A stretch of 57,190 nucleotides of DNA, from the NCBI GenBank assembly GCA_034687125.1, contig JAQGBZ010000382.1:1-57190 (forward strand), given 5' to 3'. The position numbers and the translations under genes are program-made. Of the stretch, positions 23,967 to 37,764 are shown in pieces (position 1 is the stretch's first letter; every line of letters starts with the position of its first letter). The notes beneath the pieces are model-generated. The model was not told the origin of the DNA. It was given only the letters and a program-made list of their open reading frames with translations, and did no database searches. Origin of the DNA: Neelides folsomi (Eukaryota > Arthropoda > Collembola > Neelipleona > Neelidae).

Positions 23967-25021
23967 TCATACGGTGGATAATTTAAAGTCTTCTCCTTTA
24001 ACTTTTTCATTTTGAATAATATTATTTTTGTATTGTCTCCATAAATCAACATTATTTTCATATGCGAAAGGCACCGTGAGAGCTCTTGGAAGTTCCTCAT
24101 TATCAAAATTTCGTCTGTGATTTCCCTTTCTATTAGCAAAATGCGGATGTCCAAAATCAAATTCCTGTAAAGATCCTTCTTTTACAAACAAGGATTTTCC
24201 TACGAATTCATCATTGAATGGGCGCTGGTTTTTATTAATAAGCAAATTTTCATTTTTTTCAATGTCAAACTCTTTTCCTTCATTTTGGGGAGGTTCGAAA
24301 GGAAGTAAGCGAAATTGTTCAGGGTTTTCTTCTGAACCCTCGAAGGACTCAATATGCTTTATATGTTCATATTCATTTTCTCTTTTATTTACAATTGAAC
24401 GAACTTGATTTTCCCATGTTTTATCCTCGGGGATGAATGGTGCAATTAAATATGGAAGTTTAGTTGATTTAGGCAAAGATAAAACTTCAATATTTTTCAA
24501 TTGGTGGTTGTCTTTCACTTCTTCGTCGGATTCAGCACTGGTGCTAAATCCATCTAAACTTCTAGATGGTACGCCTTTTTCATAAGCACCACCTAGATCA
24601 AGTACAAAGCTGCCAGTATGAATTGGATCTTCTTTTGTGTTTATATTGGAAGAAGTATTAAATTCTCCACTTTCCACATTCTCAAAAGTATTATTGCCTT
24701 CTTCTTGCTCTTCATCCTTCAATTCAGTTTTACTGGCTTGTGGGAGAACTTCGTGTTTATGATGATGATTTGAAATAATAAACATGGAGCGAATGAATAT
24801 TTTTGGATTGAAAATTATCGGAAATGGTTGTTCACCTTCGGTAATTAATATTTCCGAGGGTTCACTTCTTAAATCAAATGCCATTGAAATATGAAACGAC
24901 AGCCCAATCGCAATAAATTTGGAGATCTTTATTGAAAAAGAAAATATTTTACTAGGTATTAATGTTGAATTAAGTTAATTTATAAATAAATTAAAAAATT
25001 TCTTACCCATAATAGTGTCAT
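23967..25021 (-). CDS. Secreted acidic, low-complexity protein of unknown function
   Basis: Two minus-strand exons (25021-25007 and 24926-23967) join in phase to 324 residues. The junction creates a signal peptide: MTLLW plus ISKFIAIGLSFHISMA, with cleavage likely near residue 21. The mature part is rich in Glu, Asp, Asn and Lys and looks largely disordered. It has a His cluster (SNHHHKHE) and a more hydrophobic patch (LPKSTKLPYLIAPFIPEDKTW). Its C-terminal third has basic pairs (NRKGNHRRN) followed by LPRALTVPFAYENNVDLWRQ. There are no Cys in the mature part. It could be a matrix or cuticle component, or a precursor cut at basic sites. I do not recognise a family. The short first exon ending in a signal sequence is typical of arthropod secreted proteins. 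Confidence 0.65.
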
Positions 25022-28000
25022 TTTTGAGTAAAATATTTAATAAAAATTCACTTATATTTAAACAAAAACACTAATGCGTGTGATTAATTTCAGAAAAATG
25101 TATCAAATATCAGTTCATATCCTTTCACAAACGAAACATTTTGTATAGTGATCCCAATTTAACTGAAAATTTGCTTAAAACTATGAATTTTAAGTTATGC
25201 GTGCAAAGAGATATGAATAATCAAGAGGCGGTTCATTCAGGGAATCAATCATAACGATAAACAATAAGAGAAATCATCATAATTGTACATTTATAATTTA
25301 ATGTGAAAGTAAGACGTAAAAGTACATTTTGAATTACCTATCGATTACCTATGATATGCTCATAAGACAACATTGTTGTATAGCCTATAAGTGCTTATAT
25401 GAACTGATGTACTGATCTGAGATACCTGTGTACGAGTATAAATATAAAAGACAAGTAGATAATTACAAATACTTATTATTAGAATTCTAATATACATTAT
25501 TAACAAAAATTAGTGATTTCAATTAGGCAGTGATTCATATTACAATTCCAAGAATAAAATCTCAAACCATGGATTCAAATGAGGATATTAAGAGCGCCCT
25601 TTGAATGTTAACGATTAACGATTTTGAATACACAAATTATTGACATTTCAATATGCGTTTAAAAGAACTTTTAAACTTTACTTGCCTCTTCCCATCCCAA
25701 AATCATCAAAAACATTGTCTCGAGATTCCCAACACCTTGATTTCAACGATTATGTATTAATACCTGTCTGTGTTAAGATGTATAAAAGATTGAAATTCTA
25801 AAATTAAACGTCATTTATCCTATTTTTATGATAATAATTTAATCTTTGAGAACTTGGCGTCATTTAAACTTAATCTTTTCAAATTGACCGACAGCGTATT
25901 ACTGATAACAATTTATTTTTATTGAAATAACTTAAAAATATTCACATTTTGGAATTTGACTTGAATGTGGGCGAAGAATTCTAAATGAATGATGTGTAGG
26001 TTGAATTTCAACAGAAAACTTAAATTTACCCTTTAGCTTCTAAAACGCCGAAATTAATGTTTCTTATCAAATCTCTAATCCTAATGTGTCAAATAATGAG
26101 AAGTTAGAAGGCGGAATGAAAATTCAGCTCATCCAGAACGAAACGATACGGACTCACATATGTAATCATCCGGCTTTAAAATATTTTTTTCTTACCCTAC
26201 AATTACATAGAGGGGTATTCTTAAATACTTGCTCTTAACATTTTAACATATAAACCTCAAGCTGGGTGAAGCGGGTATTATCTTTATCATAATCTCTTGC
26301 CATTGAGAAAATTCCTCAATTCATTCAAAATCCCACATCTGCTTGGGTGTCTCACACAGTTCCGAAATGGAGAACTTGATGATAAAATTAGAAAAATTGG
26401 TTTTCTGCGAAAATCCGCGAACGAGAATTTCTCACAACGACCTTTCTCAATTCTTCTTCTTTCCCCTCAATGAACAGATTTTTGTAGAAGGAACGGAAGC
26501 GAGGCGCCTTCTAATTCTGACTCATCCAAAAGTGTCCCTGTCGCCCACTACCATTAATGAGAATATTTATATCAGTACAAGTGCTCGGGCTGACTTATAG
26601 TGGCTAATGAAATTACCTAAGAGAATGTGTGTGCGTTTGCAATCTGCCAAATCTATTATAAAGGAACGAGTGTATGTGAGTAAGTGAGAAGTTCAGGAAG
26701 CGTCAAGCATCATAGAACCAAAAGAATTAAATAGCTATGTAAGTAGTTATAATACATAGAGAACCCATTAAGTATTTTGAGACTTTCAAAGAAATGAATG
26801 AGCCACTTAATCTTGTTTTAATCCTAATCATAATTTCGGAATTCATTACGCCACTAGCGTGAAGATCATTCAGTGTCAAGATCACGTTCAAGACTTCAAG
26901 TTTAGATCCATTTTTATAAATGGTCTTAGATAATAATGTATGCAAATAATGTCTTGGTAGTTGTTTAATGAGCCAAGTTCAGCCAAGACCTTCCGGAATA
27001 AATATTACATCGACTCTTCATCTTAACCCTTCATTTACCTTCATCAATATTTAATTTTTACATCTTGAAATTAATTTGGTGGCCTTAAACCAACAACGAA
27101 AAATTGCAAAAAAGTCAAAAAAACTTAATGATCTTAGCTTTTTAATGTTAGCCATAATCACAAGAAAGTTCCTGATTCATTTAGTATATAAATTAATTAA
27201 AATTTTAATTGTATAAAAATATTTTTACTGGCTTTTCACAATATTTAGCAAAAAATAAAATTTTTATTTTTAACTATCTTCTACGTGTAAATGTCATTTA
27301 TTTAATTAATGAAACATGTTTAGCATATGGTCTTATTGAGCATGAACGTGCAATGAACGAGGTAAAACAGCAATGTCAAATGTCACAACAATTTTTCTAG
27401 CACATAATGATCGAGATATATTGATGGTGGATGTGAATCTGGTAAATGGAACCGAAGACATAAACACAAGAATTTGTCCTTTGATAAAAAAATAAATTTG
27501 TAAATGAGATTTACAATGTATGAATGTTAAGATACATGTTTAAAGCAGTACATACATGTATTCTAGGTATTCTTATAAACAGCAACTCTTCCCGCTACGT
27601 CAAAGAAAGCAAAATCTTTTATAACATTTTTTACAGATCTGTAATGAAGAGTCGAGAATCGAGAAATGGAATCTGGTAAATATATTAGTATAACAAGTTC
27701 GTAAATTTTATTTGAGGAATATTAATTTGAGCCAGTTGAGTTCTATTTATATATATTCAAGATGTAATCTCATATAAAAAACCCCATAAATAAAAATAAG
27801 GCCATTAGGACTCGACGATTTATTAAGATGAGCCTCTGAGAATGAAAATCCTCACAGTGAAGACTGGTTTATTGAGAACGAAGAGAAGGATTATTAAAAA
27901 TCTACAAGACTTTTACGAGACCTGGATTAAGATTAAACCCATGATCTCAAAATGATTCTTTTAACTTTTTATAATAGAAATACAAACATTTCGTAATTTA

Positions 28001-28899
28001 TAAACCTTGTAGGAAAACAAACAAATGTTAATGAATTAGCAATTTAACTATTTAGATAAGTATTTGCCTATTATGCAAATACTGAAATTTGGGTTTACAA
28101 GAAAACTACGATGATATGTCAAGTTGTGTAAAATCCTCCGGTACATTTATGACTTCACGCGTCATGTCAATTGTTCAAAGGATAAAATGCGGGGCAGAGG
28201 GAGGAATTCAGCAGTGGACGATGGCTGGGCGGGACGGAATGTGATTTAGTTGGCTTTAATTGGCCATGGCATTGAGAGGAAGGTCGTGTGTTTTAAAAGA
28301 TAGAGAAGACGATTACAACACCAATTGTTCCTCGTCCCTCCTCAACCCGGCACATTGACAATTACGAAGGATAAAGGAATTAATTACTCAGAAACCTCAT
28401 CGAGACTCAAAAGAATACCTTTTCCACTTCTTCTCTTCAATTCTCAAATTCTCGTTCAGAGCCGCGTAAATTATGTCGGATCTTTGGCCCGCCTCGCTTA
28501 TCTTCCCCAGTCGCACATTTCAAAACGTCTGTTTTCAAAATCCCTTTCCAAACATTTCCCCATATACCATAGGACCATGTCCCATCTTATTTGATCCTAT
28601 ACCAGACATAACTTTACAAATATAAGTAAGTACACAGTATAAGTACAGATGTATTACAATAGTTGAAAATGAACAATTTCGTAGTCGAATGACGACGGTG
28701 AAGAGAGAAGAGTCGTTTCTTTGTCTTTTTGGGTGTCGCCAAGATGGTGAGGCATTGAGCCATAATCTCATACGAAGCTTGATATATATATAAATCCCTA
28801 TTGTTCCTGTATCAAATAGGCCTTTTTACTTTGTATTTAGTTCTGCAGATCGGATGGGTGATTTATAGGGGACAGTCGGTGTAAATTGACATGGAACAT
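25022..28899. other. Gene-poor region, no gene accepted
   Basis: About 3.9 kb of AT-rich DNA. Short frames at 26343-26600, 27209-27400 and 28325-28594 have no convincing splice borders or domains. The part from 28150 on is less AT-rich and may hold regulatory sequence or UTR. Confidence 0.5.
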
Positions 28900-30001
28900 T
28901 TAGGTCAAAATTCCGCGTTTGGACTCTGCTACGCTTTTTGTTGATGGGGTAGGTGGCCTGGAAGTAAAAATAAGAAGACAACAAATCTTGATAAAAATCA
29001 AACAAATAAAAAATAGGAATCATTGTGAGTATTGAGAAAGTTTTTAAAGTTTAGTCAACCAGGAAGGCATTAAGTGAGTCGATTCGTAAAGGAAGTAGAC
29101 AATAGCATTCGGTCTTAAAACTCCCTCATCTCAAATGTTTATGTGTGAGAGTAAATTCCTCGCTTTTCCGTTTATTTTTTGTCAATCGCTAAAATTTTCC
29201 CAAATTTTTGCTTACAGTTTTTCCTACCTCGATCTTTATATAGTACGTACTTTAACTTTAAGTGAATCATTTTCATTCAATCAACATTACCATATAAGTA
29301 CCATACATGTTGTACAATTACAATAGCTATAAGTTTACCTAAGTTAAACAATAAAATTAGTAACTTTATTGAATTTATTCGAAGCTATTGCATTAAAACT
29401 CACCCCCCAAATTGCTAGAGTTGAACTATCAGTAAGTGTACATTTATGAATTAAACTCAAACATTGTCTAGTCAAGCGTATCTACAGTACAGACAATTGA
29501 AAAACATAAAACTTCATAAAAGATATTAATTGACTATTCTTGATTGAATATGTACAGGTGTTGAATTAATGACAAATGTCATTTATTAGCATTATTCATC
29601 TCCAACATTAAAAAAGTAAAATTCCTACAAAGGAAGGTCAACAGTATTTGATGGATGCGTGGAGTTCAATTGTGTGGGAATAAAATTTATAAATTGGGAA
29701 GTCACGGTCATTTCTTATTTATTTTTGGCCTCTCTTTCCAGTCAGTAAGCCCAATAAAGGGAGAGATCATTGAATTTGAAGGCTAAGGGAATCATTGCAT
29801 TGTGGCGAGGAGGAAGGCGTACACGTACCTTAATCCTTGTGATTCAACGCCGGGTTGTCGGAGGAATCCGTGTGTGGGTCCAATGGAGAAAGGAGGTGAA
29901 ACGTCGGGGATTTTCTTCCCGCCTGGTTCTGTCGCCGTTGGTGTTGGTTCCACCTCACCTTTAAACGCCCAGCACAATCCCCGCAACCCGTGGCGACTCA
30001 T
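28900..30001 (-). CDS. Candidate two-exon small protein
   Basis: Exon 1 (30001-29829) starts at ATG and ends in a near-consensus donor (AG then GTACGT). Exon 2 (28957-28900) follows a good acceptor (TTTTTACTTCCAG) and closes in phase at TAA, giving 76 residues. The product has motifs of normal complexity, PPFSIGPTHGFLRQPG and PPTPSTKSVAESKRGI, and no signal peptide. The exon is clearly less AT-rich than its surroundings. The intron (871 nt) is longer than its neighbours. I do not recognise the protein; small ciliary inner-tubule proteins have a similar flavour, but that is only an impression. Confidence 0.35.
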
Positions 30002-30042
30002 TTTTTATTCCATTCCCTGGCATTGAATGGAAGGAGAAGAAC

Positions 30043-30050
30043 TATAAAAG
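30043..30050 (+). promoter_or_regulatory. TATA-box-like sequence
   Basis: TATAAAAG preceded by a purine-rich stretch. About 275 bases downstream is an ATG directly followed by a GT donor (30317 onward), a form seen in some arthropod genes, but no coding exon follows that I can identify. Confidence 0.25.
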
Positions 30051-30062
30051 CACCGAGACTCA

Positions 30063-30399
30063 CTATTTATTCCAAACACAACTCGACCTCCTTACAACCA
30101 ACATCCAACAAGGAACTTCAGCTTCAACCAAACCATTTGCCACTTCATTGGAACCTAAGCTCTTGAATATCAAAACGAGTTGAGCAATTAAAGTGTCTCC
30201 AATCTTCATTAGAAAATCGGTGACTTTCCACTCAATTTCCATTCGCCTCTTGCTTTGGGGCTTGATCTTATAAATCCAAAACTCTTCATCGAAACAATCC
30301 CCCTCACACACTACAAATGGTAAACCAACTTTTAAAATAATAGTTTAAGTTAAGGAGCAATACACTACAGAAGCTTATAATTATAGTAGCTTTGTTCAT
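30063..30399 (-). CDS. Candidate small secreted protein
   Basis: The minus-strand exon 30328-30063 is open for 88 codons and encodes CEGDCFDEEFW, then IYKIKPQSKRRMEIEWKV, then a hydrophobic stretch and VPCWMLV. A start at 30399 can be joined through a 37-nt GT-AG intron (30365-30329). This makes a signal-peptide-like start, MNKATIIISFCIGLPFVV, just before the first Cys pair, for 99 residues in total. The intron is unusually short and the donor weak. The alternative acceptor at the WTTTGTAG 18 nt downstream leaves a shorter leader. No family recognised. Confidence 0.3.
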
Positions 30400-32328
30400 A
30401 TACAAATATTCATAATAGTAATTCAAAACTTTCTTTAAATTGTGAATTTAATACCTTATGAGAGAATTGTTTAACAACGATAAATGATATGATTTCTTTT
30501 TGTTGAATTCATTATTTTGTCATTGTTTTGTCACATTGGACAGATAGTATCATCAAAGGAGTATTTTATGGCACAATGAGTTGTGAGTTGGGATAAACTG
30601 CTGGTGTGATAAATTAATTGGATGTTCTTGAAATGTTCAAAAGCTTTTGCATCTGCATCTCATCTCATGGTCTTCTCGGCTCATAAGAAGAGCATAGGGG
30701 AAAGTAAATAGGAAATAGCATTAGTAAATATTAAATGCCAAATGCCAAGTCTTGTAAGTCATAACTCGTAGTCAAACTTTGCAATTTTTCAACTCGTTAT
30801 TATTTGAGAAAGCCCTTGGAAAGAACTCTTTCCCCTTTCCTCTTTAAATCTATAATCAACTGTTTGTTAACTTTTTGTATTTATTTTTTTACAATGCACT
30901 TTTCCTTATTTATTCAATTTTTCTTTTCAAATGTTTTTTACTTTCCAAGCGAAAGTATATAAAGTTTTTATACGAGTTCAATGGTTTTTCTCGTTTAACT
31001 CGAATCGTAAATTTCCAAATTGGTCGCAAAAAGTAGGAGTAAATCTCACTTGTTTATTGACTTCCCAAGCTCTAAATATAGAAACTTTTCAAAACAATTT
31101 GGCCATAGATATATTGTATTTGTTGGTATATTAATTATGTACTTAGTTTAGGCATACTTTGATATTGTACAAACGGTATACAACTTCCTGTACTTAAATC
31201 CTATATTTACCTATACCAACAATATGTATTTAGTATAATACATACCTTACTATACATGGAACTTAAATATAACTGCTAAATATTTACAATAAAGAACAAT
31301 AACATTTCAAATTCAAAATTTTTCTTAAATTGGAATTTTAAATTAAAATTCCATTCAACAGAATTTCGTATTAATCATTAAATATATTACTTATTTAACT
31401 AAAATGAACTTAAAATTCCAACAATAAATATCATAAAACATAAATCATAAACCAATTTTTGTTAATTGTTGTAGAAAATTAGGAAGAGTAGACAAATATG
31501 TACAAGCCGGCTTCATTTACAAAAAATGGCAAGGATAGTGAGGAAATGCGTTCCCGAGGAATGTCTTCAGTTCATTGCCAAGGAATGGCTTTTATAGGAC
31601 ATCAAGCGACTTGAATTACACAAACATTACACCATATACCTATACAAGACATCAAATACACTTTAAGCTATAGCTATACACTACACTTTCATACAAGAAA
31701 CTATTTATATTTGTTTAGTATTTACATAAATATTAGAATAGCATGGACTTTAGTATAGTCACTTTACTATTAAAAAATCACTGGTAAAAAACCCTTGGTA
31801 TTTAAACTAAATTACATGTATAGTTTCGCTCAACGGTTGTGAGGAACCCAACCGTTTTATTCCATATTACTCAATTTAACGTCAATTTCTTCACTTATTA
31901 TGATACCTATACTCATCGGGTATATTTGTTTATTATTACAGGAGCAGAAAATCCAACGGGAGTCGAGAATCTGTAAGCAATTTACTTTATTAAAACATGA
32001 TTTTTTACAAATATGCAAAAATAAAAAATTACCACATATCAACACAAGCGATAGAGATCCGCATTAAACATGATGAATGTGTTCAAAACTAAAAAGATCA
32101 TATTTTTACGTGTAAACAAAGTAAACATGATTTTTCCAAAACGCTAAAAATCCCCTATAGCGGATTTGATATGCCAAACAAGAATTCACGAAAACTCTTA
32201 TTACAGATTATTAGTTAGAAAAAACTCATGTAGTAAACACACAAATTCCAGCTGACAAAGTGAACCGTCCTTGTGTTCTGTGAGTTATATGAGAATTTGA
32301 TTTATTTCATATTTGTTGACTTTCAGTC
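30400..32328. other. Intergenic, no gene seen
   Basis: About 1.9 kb of AT-rich spacer. The EF-hand gene may have an upstream untranslated exon here, since its first coding exon follows an acceptor-like TTTCAG. Confidence 0.5.
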
Positions 32329-32968
32329 ATGGAGAAGCAGTTCAAGAAGTACGACCGTAAAGGGTCAGGAGCAATTCTCACGGCCGATATGGGAAAAATA
32401 GTGAAGACCCTCGTTCCTAATTATAATACGGAAGAACTAGAAGAACTTCTTGCTGAACATGCCCAAGGTATTTCACCTTCACCTTTCACCATAAACTCGC
32501 ATCTTACATAAAAACAAATAAATAGTGAAAAGTAAATAAATAAATTCATCTATTTTCTCTCTCTACAATTTATTAACCTGTGTTTTTAATTCTTAGAATC
32601 GAGCTACTTAGTACCAAACAAAGAGACGAAAGAATTTGACATCAAAACAGGTGATTAAAATATTAAAAACAATCCTCAAACTAAATTACGTTTAATTACA
32701 TATTTTGTTACATGTACAATATTTGTTGTAACATGTATTTAACTGCATATTGTATTTAATAAGCATATTAAATGAATGACTTTTGGTTTGTTTAGAACAA
32801 GATACGATAGACTTTCCCTCAGCCATGTCTATCATCGTCCATTTCCTCAAGAAGGAAGAGAGAAGGTCCTCGAATGTCTTTTCAGGGAAAGGTCTCGTAA
32901 AGTTGAGTGATCTTCCAACTCCCAACTTTGCAGAATCAATGGTCCGACAAAACAAGAAGATGTTTTAA
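32329..32968 (+). CDS. Short EF-hand protein, troponin-C/calmodulin-like with one canonical loop
   Basis: Exons 32329-32467, 32597-32650 and 32796-32968 join in phase to 121 residues. The first unit, FKKYDRKGSGAILTADMGKI, is an EF-hand with a DxKxSGxI calcium loop. The following helix, IVKTLVPNYNTEELEELL, resembles troponin C and calmodulin (IVKTLG...ELEELI). The second half lacks an acidic 12-residue loop, although the FPSAMSIIVHFLK helix sits where the second hand's exit helix would be. It therefore probably binds at most one calcium and works as a regulatory or structural light-chain-like subunit. The ATG lies two bases after a TTTCAG acceptor, so an upstream coding or untranslated exon is possible. 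The tail (SDLPTPNFAESMVRQNKKMF) is unfamiliar. Confidence 0.65.
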
Positions 32969-35484
32969 AAACATCTCACTAAAAACTAAAAACTCGCAAT
33001 TTTACCATATTTACCTAAACATGATGAAGAGTCGAATCATAAATATTGTTTAAATATTATTTCAATTACTTAATATTATCACACTTATACACTCTAACCT
33101 TGATGTGCATACACGCTACTAAATGTAGTTTACAATTACATTACATACAAACAAACCCTTTTTAAACGTCGGATTAAGTTTCCTTTAATAATGAAAGGAA
33201 TAAGTAGTTTGTAAAATGAGTCAAATCCAACCCTGTCACCCAAACATTATCACTTTTATCACCATCATTTTTAACTATTTCAATTTTGTATGTTTGGAAT
33301 GGCGGCACAATGGAATCCGAGTTAAAAATACACAGTGTAAGAATCAAATACATTGTGCGGTTGTTACTTGTGTTAGATAAAAAAAGAGGATTACATAAAG
33401 AGAGACATTTCTCACACGGCGGCCAAATTCCGGTAGAGTCACCGGGGATTTAATCGGAGCCTTTTTATTCTCATTTAATAGTCTAAATTTAGTAGTGGCA
33501 GTCCCGGCGGCTCCACTCCGACACATTCTTCAATTCTCTACTGACATAATGTGAATACCTTAAATGTCACCTTATTAATGGTGGAGAATCAACTCCGCAC
33601 ATCCAGACGTCCTCATTCATAACGCACATCTCTCTCAATTAAATTCGTCTCACATGTTTACATACATCAAAACTTGACTTTGAGTTGAATGAATGAGGAT
33701 TAGATTTAAATCCAAAGATGAGAATTCGTCTTTCTTCTTTCGCCTCTTTTCTTTGACCCTTGAAGGTTCCAACCACTCGCTTCCGCCGTGCTTGAGAGGA
33801 AAAGACCTCATTCTACTATAATTAGCTAGTTATACTTATAATCAAATTGAAAGGTTGTTTGTATATAATGTTCTTGGATAATTACTAATACGTTAGTATG
33901 TATATACATTAATACTTTATTATATGATATATATTTAACTACTATTAATTAATTTACTTACATAAGAAATATCTTTTAGAGCTTCTTTTATTTTTTAACA
34001 ATGGCCTTTTGAGTAAACTTATTTGTTAAGTTCTAAATTAGATTTTAAGTGTTAACTTTACTCCAACTTACCGACACACGTGACTGCACTGATGTTAAAT
34101 AACGTACTTTTAGTTTAATATGGATGATGTAAATACACAAATGTACCTTTTTTTGTAAAAACCTTAAACTTTACTTACTCTACAACGACTTCTCAATTTT
34201 GTTAAAATGACATGAAGTTAAATCTGACTCAAAATGTTAGACTTCTTTTACTTTACTATACGATCGAATTTTCTACCGAACTGTACTTAAGTTGAACAAT
34301 TTGACTACACTTTTGGACTTATGAATGGGAATTTGAGAAAAAGTGATTGCTTGTAATTTACTCTGTACATACAATATGCATGCCTTTAAGTCAATAATGT
34401 TATAAAATACATGTAATTGTAATGATTACTTGATTACATTAATTTTAAGAATGTACCTAACATTTAGTCATTTAAAAAGACCTTCTAACAAGAAGTCTTA
34501 TCGTCTGAATAAATTAAACTGAATATATTTTAATTCTAAATTGTCTATGTTTCTTCAAATCTTTTAATGCATCAATTCGTGAAAGTTTTTGAAAAATACT
34601 TCTTGGAGCAATCTTAAACACTTTTTATTCATTCAAACCATTATCAAAATTAGAACAGAGCACACTTTTATGAATAACTTTATAATCAACGAAAATTAAT
34701 AAATTACATTACGAAACAAAGCATAAGCTTTAAAAGGTGATAAAAATTATTTCAAAATATCAGTCTTACATATATAAATAAAAATTACAGTTTAATAATT
34801 GGTAATTTTGTTTTTGCCATCATACACGCACAAGTTTCTGCATTATGTATAAATGCATTATTTATTTATATTTTTGTAGGTAAGTAGGATATAATTTATT
34901 TACTGGAGTATAGTGGGATCGAAAGAAGTTGATAAAATGGTTAAAAATAAAATAAATAGTTAAACTGAGGTTGCAACTAATTGGAAAGTTAAAAAATATT
35001 GCCTTTTTGTTAAATTATTAAATGTATAATTGCATAATTATGAGCTATCTGTAACACATGTTTAAGCTCGTGATAAAATAAATTGCATACAACCTTACAG
35101 AAGAATTGTAACAATAGAAAAACTCATCAATTAAAAATATGTTCATTGTTAAATAAGTACAATAATATGTGTACAATTAACATCGGAATACTGGACAAAA
35201 CTGAACATTGGTTTATTATAACTATGTATAAAATAATTATAATAAATATATTTAGAACACCTACATGTTTGATATCACAAATATTTAGGTATATAAAATA
35301 TTTATAATACCCTAGCGTTAGTGTAATAAAATAGTAATTATTATGCGTTTGTATTCGTCACAATATGGTTGTAAAAGTATTTGTAGTAAATGCTATCAAA
35401 TTCAAACATTTAAATGTATAATAAGTTTATGGCGTTTTAGGCGATGCACCTAAAGAGTATCTTCAAACTTCTTAAAAGTTTAAT
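32969..35484. other. Intergenic, no gene seen
   Basis: About 2.5 kb of AT-rich DNA. A short less AT-rich patch at 33400-33530 contains a 60-codon minus frame without domain or splice support. Confidence 0.55.
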
Positions 35485-37764
35485 TTATCTGAGCCCAAGG
35501 AATCCAGTGAAGCTCGACTTTTCTTTATTCTTTCTCAGGGCGGATGTAGCTTTAGTTGGAGGAAAAGCCCTCCAGAATCTTAAGGTTTCATCTGCACTCG
35601 TAGTCGCCACAGTAGTTTCATCTGGAGAAATCACCATTTGGAGGATTCTGTGAGTATGGCCAGCCATTTCTCCCACCTTTTGATTAAAAATAATAATTGT
35701 ATTAATTGATTTTAGGATTTCAATTTTTTGAATCCATACATGGCAATTTGGAAAAATATTTATAATTTCATTGCGTAGAATTTCATACAATCAATGATTT
35801 AGAATATTAGAACATTTAAGAACCTTTGTCATTTCAGGATACTTCCATAAACTAAGCTGGTTTTTGCTATATCCGTGTGAGCTGATTATCTCTCTATAAC
35901 AATCTTGCCAGATGAGTCCAGAAACTTGGCTTTGGGCATCAACAGTTCTTTGCAATTTGCCACTTGATACGTTCCAAATTTTAATTTGCCTGTCGTTCGT
36001 CCCGCCACCACTTGCAACGATGCATGAATGCGAAGGATTCCATGCGATAGCTAAAGATAATTGAAAAAACATTTAGCAATTGTCCAATTTTTAATCTTTA
36101 TATATTATATTCAGAAATAAGTCACCTTTAACAGCAGCAACATGTTCATCGAATGAAGAAATGGGAGTTGCTGTTGAGCTCATATGAAGTGAATCCCAGA
36201 TGTTCAGGATATTGTCATTTCCTCCAGAGGCGTAGTACCGGCCGTCACAAGACCATTTTAATCCACAAACCTAGTTTTCCAAACAATTATTATTATAACA
36301 TAAAGTTAGTCAAGTTATTAACTTTAAATAGTATGGTAATTTTAAATTTTAATTTTAAATTACTGGGAATTATTAAATTATTATTTAAATGTAATTATGG
36401 TGTAATACCTCTTGCGAATGTGCAGTCTTATTTGTGAAAATTTCATGTTCCTTTTCTCTGAGATCGTGGTTTCGTATCGTCCCTACCTTATTCCCACAAG
36501 TTAACAGGTGAGAATTGACGCTCATTGCAGCAATTCGAGACGTGTCGTCCGTTTTTAAAGTTCTCACTACTTTCATTTTTTGAACATCCCATAGTTGAAT
36601 CTTTCCATTGTCGAGTGCAACAGCAAGGTGAGTTCCAGTTTCAATCCACTCAACTGAAGTAATTATTCCAAATCTGAAATAAAAAGTACAAAATAAATTA
36701 AATAAGAGCAAACATTTCGATATAATATAAATATGTATCCTACAATAAAATATAAATAATACCATATTTATAACTTATATGTAGAAATTTAGTTTCTGAA
36801 ATTACCTTTCTTTGGCCGCTGTATCGCAAGGCAATCTTTGAATGTCAGCAGACTGAGCATCCCAAAGATAGACACTGTCTTTAAGAGCAACAGCTATGAC
36901 ATTGAGTCTGGACCAAGCAATGATGTTGAGATAAAAGTCATCGACAATGTCAGGAGCATCAAGAATCTTTTCTGAGCATTTTGGGATAACTCTGAACTTT
37001 TGAAAATTGTCGTTCACGCCCGATGAGCCTTGGTATACAACTTTGAGAGCATTTTGATATCCCTGAAAATGAAAATTATACGATTTTAAATAATTGAAGT
37101 AAAAGATATTAGGTATACCAAGTCGGTATGTAAAAGAATAAATACTGCATTTTCCTAAAATCGAATTTTATATCATTTTTATTGTAATTAATAATTTTAG
37201 AAATTACCTCTGGTGGTCCTTTAGGCTTTTTAGCATATGAAAGTACTCGGGTCTTGGAAAGATCAGAGACTCCTAGTAATGCCTCTGTAACGGATCTTGA
37301 ATATTTGGTGTCCTTTTTCCCTTGTCCCGATGTAGAATCCTGAGATCCTTGAGATGAACTTTCGCTCCTATCAGATTCAGTCGTTGGTGGTTGACTGAGA
37401 ACATAATTGGCCATCTCAAAATTTGAGCGATCTGGGATGAACCGGTCTCCTGTATATTTTTTATTCCCAGATTTATTCAGACTTTTACTGCCACTTGATG
37501 TCTTCGAGCGATTGCCTTTACTTGTCGGTGTCTTCAAACTTACAGACGACAAATTGTTCGTTAGAAAGCTATAACAAAATATACATGATTAATACTAAAA
37601 AAGTTTTACTACTTTTAACATTTAAAAAGTTTAAATCTACCAAATAATATTATTTATGAAATATATTATACAAACCTGCCCGTTGAATTGTCCAACAATG
37701 GCTTTCGACTACTGTAACTTTTATTAAATGATTTAGCGCTGGCGCTTATGTTCCCGATATCCAT
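35485..37764 (-). CDS. CDC20: CDC20/fizzy, APC/C activator WD40 protein
   Basis: Seven minus-strand exons (37764-37676, 37568-37208, 37062-36806, 36673-36409, 36270-36126, 36050-35824, 35676-35485) join in phase to 511 residues. The N-terminal tail is Ser/Lys-rich and contains the C-box DRFIPDR at 71-77, followed by NFEMANYVL as in CDC20. The WD40 propeller follows, with ASGGNDNILNIWD, IVASGGGTNDRQIKIWN and TTSADETLRFWRAF, and with SVEWIETGTHLAVAL in blade 2. It binds the anaphase-promoting complex and presents securin and cyclin B for ubiquitylation in mitosis. The C-terminus reads GFLGLR, so the usual Ile-Arg tail is Leu-Arg here. I see no KEN box. Confidence 0.93.

Noticed and set aside
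35083..35307. 74-codon plus-strand frame in the intergenic region
   Set aside because: Ile/Thr/Asn-rich AT-driven translation with no start context or partners.
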